Positions 57,323 to 64,000 of a DNA stretch of 64,000 nt are shown piece by piece (within the stretch, counting starts at the first letter, position 1; every line of letters starts with the position of its first letter). The DNA comes from Artemisia argyi (Eukaryota > Streptophyta > Magnoliopsida > Asterales > Asteraceae), in the NCBI GenBank assembly GCA_030686995.1, contig CM060692.1, positions 10,583,465 to 10,647,464 of the forward strand. Direction: 5' to 3'. Below the pieces are notes generated by a model. The model was given only the letters and a program-made list of their open reading frames with translations. It ran no database searches and was not told the origin of the DNA. The translations under genes were made by a program, and so were the position numbers.

Positions 57323-58322
57323 TAAAAAGAGATCTTACTAGAAACCTAAAAATAAAAATAAAATCTTCCTAGAAAGGAATCTAGCAAGTAGACCTAATAA
57401 AAAGAGATTCTAACCTAGACAATAACTATTCCCCGGCAACGGCGCCAAAAACTTGATACGTGGGAATCGCACCAGGCTTTACCTCTCAAGGGATCTTGAG
57501 AAGCTTACAACCCCCACCAGGCAGTGTACCTGATCGTTGTAGTATAGTATAGTGACAAGTACCGGGGGATTGATCGTTCAGCTAGGAATAGTGTCGCTAG
57601 GATTAGAAAACCTAAATACTAGTTCTAAAGATGAGGGATGATTATTTTTGTATTTTTATATTTTTTTAGAAAGCAAGTAAAAATCTCGGGTTTGAAGGAT
57701 TTGGGTGGAATTAGTTGCTAGTCAACTAACCCAATACTAAAGATGCAATCAAAATAAAATACTAGAAATGAAAATAAACTAAATTAAACTAAGGTTGTGA
57801 GCAATAAGTGGAGAAGTTGTGTTTACTTAGATTTCACTACTCCCTAGATATCTTTTACACGTTAATTACTTGTTATAGTTGCGTGGATGACGGATTGTAT
57901 TCCTTAATACCATTCATGGGGTGGCGCACTTAACTCCCCAATCCTATGAGTGCCTACTTCACTCCTATGTCGAGCCGGCTAAGAAGCTCCTAACATGGGA
58001 TCATTAGAATTTACTCATGCATTAAATACAACCAATAAAACCTAGTGCACGTCAGTTCATGTTTCCTAAGACGTTCAAGCATGTTACCATTTGGAGATCT
58101 GCCAGTTTTCTTAAGCCTAACATCGAAATCATTCATCCAATACAGCCATAAACAAGTAATCAACACATAATTAACATCTAGGTTTCATTAGATCCAAGCA
58201 AACACAAGATAGATCTAGCCTAGCATGATGGCATTAAGACAAGAACAAGATATAGACAACTAACACATAGACATATTGATTGAATTAAAAGAACACTTAT
58301 CTCAATTACACATGAAAGGGTT
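57323..58322 (-). mobile_element. Gypsy element fragment: leader, primer site and partial 5' LTR
   Basis: Same family as the elements at 12455 and 26771, minus strand. The leader is 57323-57429, the primer site 57430-57447 and the LTR starts at 57454 (TGATACGTGGGAATCGC). It is cut at 58322 by the next element, so LTR U3 and upstream DNA lie beyond the window's right edge. Target junction with the non-LTR module at 57322 is not a clean LTR end, so the interior was truncated. Confidence 0.8.
57430..57447 (-). other. Primer-binding site (tRNA-Asp), perfect
   Basis: Plus strand TCCCCGGCAACGGCGCCA equals the tRNA-Asp 3' end without mismatch. Confidence 0.9.
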
Positions 58323-61300
58323 TGATGAGTGTCTAAATACTCATCATTTTATACCAATCTGAGCTGCCAAAACATCCAAAAACACTCAAATATGCATCAA
58401 AATACTTAAAATATCTTAAAAGTGTGTTTTATATGTTTCAAATGCAAAATATGCAAAAACAGATGAAAAACGTATAAAGTTTGCATAATTGGCAGTTTCA
58501 GTCCCTCAAGTTTCATAAATTGTCAAAACTAGTCCCTGAAGGTTTCAAATGGAATAAAAAGTCAACTTAAGTCCTTGGGAAACCAAAAAATTTCACTTAT
58601 GATCCCTAGATGAAAGTTTTCACAAAATGGCAACTTTTACCTCTCAAGTTTCAAAATTGGCAAAATTAGTCCCTGGGTGTTTTAAAATAGACTTTTATCA
58701 CAAAATACCCTTGTACTATTCATAAATTACAATTTGGAACATTTTTGATAACTTTTGGGAATTTACACTTTTACCCCCTCAAAATCCAAAAATGACACAA
58801 AAGGTCCTTATAAGTTTTAAAAATAAAAAATACAACTTTAGTTCTTGTGTTATTATTACATGGCAGGTTTGGTCCCTTGAAGGAAGTTTGGAATGATGGC
58901 AAACAAAGCCCCTAAAAAATCAGAAGTTTGGAATGATGCCATATAAGCTCCTGACAAAAGCTTTAAAGCTTGTAAAAACCTTTAATCAGTTATAGTTTTT
59001 AAAATTCAAAAATCATTAAAAAATTCTAGAAAATCAATGAAAAACCAAAAATCTGTGTTCTTGGGTGATACTGCAAGGAGCATGGTGAATTATGGAGTTC
59101 CATGGGTATTAGTGCCTCATGGGAGGCTTTAGGAAGTAACTTTGTCACTTGGTTCTTGGTTCTCAGTCTCATGCTCTTGTAAGCTCAATTTTTTACCATT
59201 TTTGCATTTCATATTCCTAGCCTTTAATATGCCTTGATTTCCTGTTTTTGTGTTTCTTTGTTGTTAGTTAATGTTTATCTGTCTTAATATTAGCTTGTTA
59301 TGTTTTGAAATCTAATTGTGCTTTGAAATACATTTGACAGTCCATTTGCCTAAATCTTGACATTCCTAGGTTTAATCTTGATTAACCACCAATTTTGAAC
59401 TAAAAAGGGTTAGATATGCATAGGCTAATCCCTGGTTTTGATAATTTAGGTTTATACAGTCACTTGTTTAAAAATCTCAATTATGTCTCATTTTTCATCA
59501 ATTTTGAATTTTCCTGTTCTTGTTGTTTGCTTGCCTTAATTTTCATGTTTCTGTGTTTAATTATTATTAGTTAATTATATTATAGCTTAATCTTAGGTTG
59601 TTTTGTTTTGGAATTTAATTATGCTTGAGATTTCATTTTGACTGTCAATATATTCATTTTTGACAATCCTAGGTTTAGACACTTGTGACTACTTGTTTAT
59701 ACTCAAAAGGATCTTATTTGACAAATATAGATCCTTGGATTTGATGAAATGTGTTTATACAGTCATATGTAATGAAAAGCTCAATTTGGTTCCATTTAAG
59801 GGGTGTTTGGATTTAATAGTTGAACTGAGTTTAGGGTCATTTATTGTGTTGTTCTTGTTTGATGTATGCTATATATGATTAATTAGACTCAGTAAAACCT
59901 TAACCAAGTGGTATAGCAAGCAAGAAAGTCAAATTGACACTTGATCTTCTAAGTTTGAGTACTGTGAGGTTGTTATACCATATAAACTGGCATATTAGCT
60001 TAAATGTTGTTAATCTAGACTTATTTCATGTTCTTATAGCTTAACATAACTTATTTAATCAGTAGATTAGGTTATAAATTCATTTAAGTCAACTTAGCCT
60101 TATAATGAGAAAAGTCAAAAATAATCTTGTTTCAGAAAATCCAAAAATAGAAAGAATTGTTTTGAATTTTGTGATTGGATTGAGACTTTGAGCTTTTCAC
60201 AAGTCTTAGTCTATCAGCTCATCTCTCAAAACCCACCATTAGCTTATTTTTAGGATTTTTATTTTAGCTTATGCAATAACTTATTTAGACTTGCAGGGCA
60301 AGATAGTGCCCTGCACCAGGGCATCTTTTGTTTTTGGTCAAACTTTCAAACCCCCTTCCAGGGTGCAAACCAAAACATTAGGTCTTGGTTTTTAGCTTTT
60401 TGAAAAGCTTATCACTAGTACTTTTAGAATTAAACTTAAATTTGGATCTCAGTTCACTGTAGCTTAACTTATTTTGATCCTCTAAATTGCTTATTTCACT
60501 ACTATACCCTGAGTCCTCAGTATCAATGACTCATATGTCCATGACCATTGCTACCTCACTAGTGGGCCCCACCCAAAGCTTATTGGCTTTTTGGAAAGCC
60601 AATCAGCTAATCTTTATGGATCTTAGCTTATTTCACCATTTTAAGCTAATTGGGTAGGGCTGCTAGTGGCTTTTAGTTTGGTCATTTCAAGTGGTTCACT
60701 GAGTGACTCAGTGATTGGTCACAAATACCAAGACCTCCCTAGGGTTCCTTAATAAGCCATAAGCATTGCTTATTTGCCTATTTCAAAGGTGACCATGTCA
60801 ACTTGGTAGTTCAACTCTCAAATTGGACCCCCCCTTCACTTCTGTGGACCCCACAGAGGTCAAAAGAGGCTTGATTTGGCCTGTTTTGGACTGTGGTCAT
60901 AGTGGAATTGCTTATTAGCTTATTTCAAGCTTATTTGTCAATTCCACTGTACAAATCTTTTATATACTTGTCCATAATACTTGCACACACATATTTTTAC
61001 CTTTATTTACACTGTATAGCTTATCACAAGCTTATTCATAGCTTATGAGTCCACTGTGAGCCCTATGGCTATACTGAATGACTCATAAGCTCATGGATTA
61101 GCTTATTTTTTATTCCAAACTTCTTAATTTGCTTAATACTTGTATATACTCAGTTCCATAAAAAGAAAAAAACCAAAAACAACAATTTGAAGCTAAGTGA
61201 TAGCTTCTATTTAGAAGCTTATTGCTTGTTTGCTTATTTTGAACATCTGATGAGGAAATAAGCTCTCACAGAGCTTATTTGGCATTTGTAAAAAGTTTTC

Positions 61301-62662
61301 TTTTATTAAAGTTTCATATTTTTGCTTATTTAACAGGTTTGTAAAAAGAAAAATAAAAAAATAAAATAAAAGCAAAAATGGGGTGTGTGTGGGAGTCGAA
61401 CCTGGGACCTCTAGGATAGTAAGCATGCATATGTCACACACCCCCTTCCAACTGCTCTGGGGCACCAGTTCCGTTATACTCTTAATCCCATACCCTTTTA
61501 ACCCAGTTTTTCCCATTTACTACTATAAGCTGTTTTAGCTTATTCAACAGCTTATTAGTAGTATTTTCCCCCTCCTCTTATTTTTCCTAGGATTCTGCTA
61601 GTATATAGTATTTATATAAAATTTTTCATATTTTTATAAATTAGTTTAATATTTATAATAATTAAAATAGTTTAAATATCTTTTAGTAAATAATTAGTAA
61701 GTAATTTTTAAAACAACTCATTTATAATTTTTATAAACTTTTTATATTTTTTATGGATTCCTGAGATGGTTAAGTATATTTATAAAAAGTTTTATAATTT
61801 TATAAATCAGTTTTGTATGTATAATAATTAATTTAGTTTAATTAGTTTAATTAAGTTTAAATAGTTTTAATTAAGTTTTCTTATTTTTGTTAATAATATA
61901 TAGTTTTTATATTTTTCTTAGCTTCTTATAATTAGTTTAGAATTTTGTAAAAAGTTTCAGATTTTAGTTTGCTTATTTAGTATTTATAATAAATCAATAA
62001 TAGTATTTAGTAATTAGATAATAGTAAATAATTAATAATAAATAGAATAATTGTGTAATAAATATATTTTTAGTTTCAAAAATTCTTTTATATTATTTTA
62101 AATTTTTCTAAGTTTTAATTTTATTTTTCTAAGCATTTTTTAGATTTTCTTTATATTTACGTAATTATTAAATAGTAAATAATAGTTTTTATTTAATAGT
62201 AAATACATATATACTTGTATAAATAATTTTAATTTTCTAATAATTTTCTTATTCTTTTAGGATTCCAACAATATAATTTTCACATTTGTGGGAGTTGTAT
62301 TTGACGGTATTTACTTTTTATTTTGGTACGTGGACGTTTATTTAAACGTAAACGTACGCATTTTACGTGTTAGGATTTCTGATTGCACGTTTTTACTGAA
62401 ATAGCTGTGACAAGAGCTATTTACTATTCACATTCCTAGTGTTAGTCAGTCAGATGCCTGTTTTTATATTTAACTTCACCAAATCACACATTCGTTATAT
62501 TACAGATTTCACACCTCGTTGGGACATAATGACCCGGGGAATAACTATACTCCCATGGTTTAAACTTGCTTTTCCTCCCGGGCTGCTCAGGGCCTTTGTT
62601 ACGGTTGACCATTCACAAGTGGTTGGCTTGTGTGATAAAACCTGACAGTTTGGGAGGAATCA
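58323..62662 (+). repeat. 5' LTR (4340 bp)
   Basis: Starts TGATGAGTGTC and ends GGAGGAATCA, followed at six bases by the primer site. The word AGCTTATT and relatives recur dozens of times between 60000 and 61600. 61600-62260 is extremely AT-rich. It has no coding frame of note. The 3' LTR is off-window, so the left boundary rests on its TGATGA start and on the break in the Gypsy LTR. Confidence 0.65.
61378..61470 (-). repeat. tRNA-like (SINE-type) segment inside the LTR
   Basis: Minus strand carries GGTTCGACTCC (61402-61392), a good Pol III B-box, and an A-box-like CCCCAGAGCAGTTGG (61462-61448) about 45 bp upstream, with a T-rich stretch after it (61378-61340). The acceptor arms do not pair, so it is not a functional tRNA gene. 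Confidence 0.45.
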
Positions 62663-62667
62663 AAATT

Positions 62668-62685
62668 TGGCGCCGCTGCCGGGGA
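62668..62685 (+). other. Primer-binding site (tRNA-Asp type)
   Basis: TGGCGCCGCTGCCGGGGA, identical to the primer site at 28194-28211. Confidence 0.85.
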
Positions 62686-63600
62686 GGCTGTGCTGCGTAT
62701 AACGAATTTATATTTGGTTGAAATATCTATCCTTGTATGTATATTATATATACTTTATCATTCAACTCCGGGGCTGTCAGGGCATATTTATTACAGTTAA
62801 TCATTCACAAGTGATTAGCTAGCGTGGTAAACTTGACACTAGCCTGGGAGGTAGTGATTACATATACTATATCACATTTCATTTCATAAACAATATAAAA
62901 TACAAAAAACATTTTTCCTTTGCACACAACTTGCCCAGTTTGATAAGTCCCTCAGTTACAACATTTGGTTGTTGGCTGTTTACAGTTACTGAGCTCTGTC
63001 AGACCCAGATTCCCTTTCGAGGGGCGGTTGTTAGGAATTTTTTTTCTTTTGTACATATATATAAAAATCTAAAAATACAAAAACATTTATAAAAGTTAAA
63101 AATCAAAAATAATCTCCTAACCTTAATATTCATAATTCTGTGAGTGGACTCCACTCCAATTTCTCATCCAATCTGTGAGTGGCAATCCCACTCCATTTCC
63201 CCATGGACAATTTAATTCGGGGTCGAGTCAAGCTTGCGACTCGGGAATCAAAAAACAGTAGCATAAACATGAGTTTTCACCCGTGTGTACCACCTAAGTG
63301 TGGGGGTGTGCCCCACATGTTGTATATATTTTGAAAATGAAATGAAAAATTGTAAATACAGAAAAATAAAATAATTGTTGTGTTACCCCACTTAGCTTTA
63401 AATGTTATCTTTTTACGTTCAAGGATTCGGCATAATAGCCGGGATTTTGAATATTGAGGACAATATTCATTTCTAAGTGGGGGGGGGGGGGGGGGAATTC
63501 TGGCGAATTTGATCAATTATGTACCCTTGTATGCCCTTTTTCCAAAAATGGCCAAAATTTAAATTTTTTTCATTTGGTATTAGTGTTTTGCACTAAATAC
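62686..63600 (+). other. Leader region of the long-LTR element
   Basis: No coding domain. CATTCACAAGTG(G/A)TT(G/A)GCT occurs at the LTR end (62609) and again at 62803 in similar context, a ~60-bp diverged repeat spanning the LTR-leader boundary. TCTAAGT followed by a G run lies at 63473. Confidence 0.5.
63479..63495 (+). repeat. Homopolymer of 17 G
   Basis: TAAGT followed by 17 consecutive G, in a context (GAGGACAATATTCATTTCTAAGTG) that resembles the GACAATGTTCATCTTAAGTG segment near 31484 of the Gypsy element. Possible quadruplex former. Confidence 0.9.
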
Positions 63601-63622
63601 AACAAATGGTAATCAATCCACC

Positions 63623-64000
63623 ATGTCTAACACACATAAGGATTGGCTAATCTTGGAGCAAACGGCTCTTGGTAAAGATATCTCAAATCCGTTTATGGCT
63701 TGCAATTTGCCCAAAATTGTATGGTACCTCAACTCGCCATATCCTAAAAAGCGAATGAGTTGGCTAGCCCGCAAGATTATGGCTTGTGGTAAAGGCAGTG
63801 GAAAAGCCATAATTGGTAATCAGCTCACCAAGATGTTGACTATTCCATCAAGAGTTGGCTAGTCCAGAAGCAAACGGCTTTTGGTAAAGACTAATCAAAT
63901 CCGTTGACAGCTGGTGGTTTGCTCAAAATCACACGGTTATCAGATGTACCACAGTTCTTACATCTGGCTACTCCAGAAGTGATGGCTTTTGGTAAAGAGT
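63623..64000 (+). repeat. ~110-bp tandem repeat with coding potential
   Basis: TTGGCTA(A/G/C)TC...GCAA(A)CGGCT(C/T)TTGGTAAAGA recurs near 63644, 63760, 63858 and 63967, and continues past the window. The first units are open (DWLILEQTALGKDISNPFMA, then MSWLARKIMACGKG), the third has a TAG after about one unit. Repeats encoding W-L-x-x-x-Q-T-A-L-G-K are ones I associate with Anthemideae retroelement annotations. Function unknown. Confidence 0.6.

Larger units (their letters stand above)
58323..64000 (+). mobile_element. LTR retrotransposon with a 4.3-kb LTR (5' end only)
   Basis: An LTR (58323-62662), a tRNA-Asp primer site, and the first 1.3 kb of interior lie in the window. It is inserted in the Gypsy LTR ending at 58322. 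Such long LTRs with this primer occur in the Tat/Ogre and Athila groups; without pol the lineage is open. No gag domain appears up to 64000. Confidence 0.65.

Noticed and set aside
61378..61470. Functional tRNA gene
   Set aside because: A- and B-box-like motifs exist, but acceptor arms do not pair and the spacing is long.

Overview
This is a plant nuclear, repeat-rich, AT-rich window with no ordinary single-copy gene. It is a stack of nested transposable elements. The retroelement proteins (long Copia gag with a coiled-coil extension, the gag of the tRNA-Asp-primed Gypsy family, and a tandem coding repeat at the right edge) look like those I know from Asteraceae, especially Anthemideae such as Tanacetum or Artemisia. 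That assignment is from recall and was not tested.

Layout, left to right. 1-5864: right part of a Copia-like element with a non-coding interior and one LTR (5041-5864). It sits in a Gypsy LTR (5865-7129), which itself interrupts a second Copia element on the minus strand (7130-12012: gag, repetitive leader, 5' LTR). That Copia element sits in exon 2 of a Mutator-like element (MULE) fragment called A1 here (12013-20132), which also carries a minus-strand non-autonomous Gypsy insertion (12455-18869). A second fragment, A2 (20133-23881), carries a solo LTR (21938-23628). 23882-55785 is the main MULE, copy B. It has a plus-strand FAR1/MULE transposase pseudogene (24006-36010), split by a Gypsy element (26771-34531, target duplication AAAGA). 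Facing it is a minus-strand Ulp1/C48-protease-like gene of 11 exons (36812-55473), split by a Tekay-like chromovirus (38130-49545, target duplication AGAAC). To the right lie two truncated non-LTR retroelement 3' modules with a (TAA)n tail (56161-57322), another Gypsy LTR piece (57323-58322), and the start of an element with a 4.3-kb LTR (58323-64000).

The most unusual structure is a family of short palindromic arrays built on GAATCCCATGGGATTC. I count roughly 60 exact CCCATGGG cores. All belong to MULE DNA, and they lie in introns and in the gap between the two MULE genes, never in exons. Many are spaced 21 bp apart, two turns of B-DNA. They occur in all five transposase introns and in seven of ten introns of the Ulp1-like gene, and unit number differs between homologous introns of the two copies. 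None of the retroelements carries them.

Dating from the sequence: both LTR pairs flanking the MULE genes are well preserved. The Tekay-like pair shows three substitutions and one 4-bp indel over about 3.07 kb; the Gypsy pair at 26771 shows about 16 substitutions over 1417 bp; the Gypsy pair at 12455 shows about 32 over 1543 bp. The Ulp1-like reading frame is open across all 11 exons (3444 nt, divisible by three) once the young Tekay-like insertion is ignored, yet its catalytic cysteine position reads Phe. The neighbouring transposase has two stops and two frameshifts. Exon boundaries, motifs and duplications were read by eye; homology calls rest on motif recognition without database searches.
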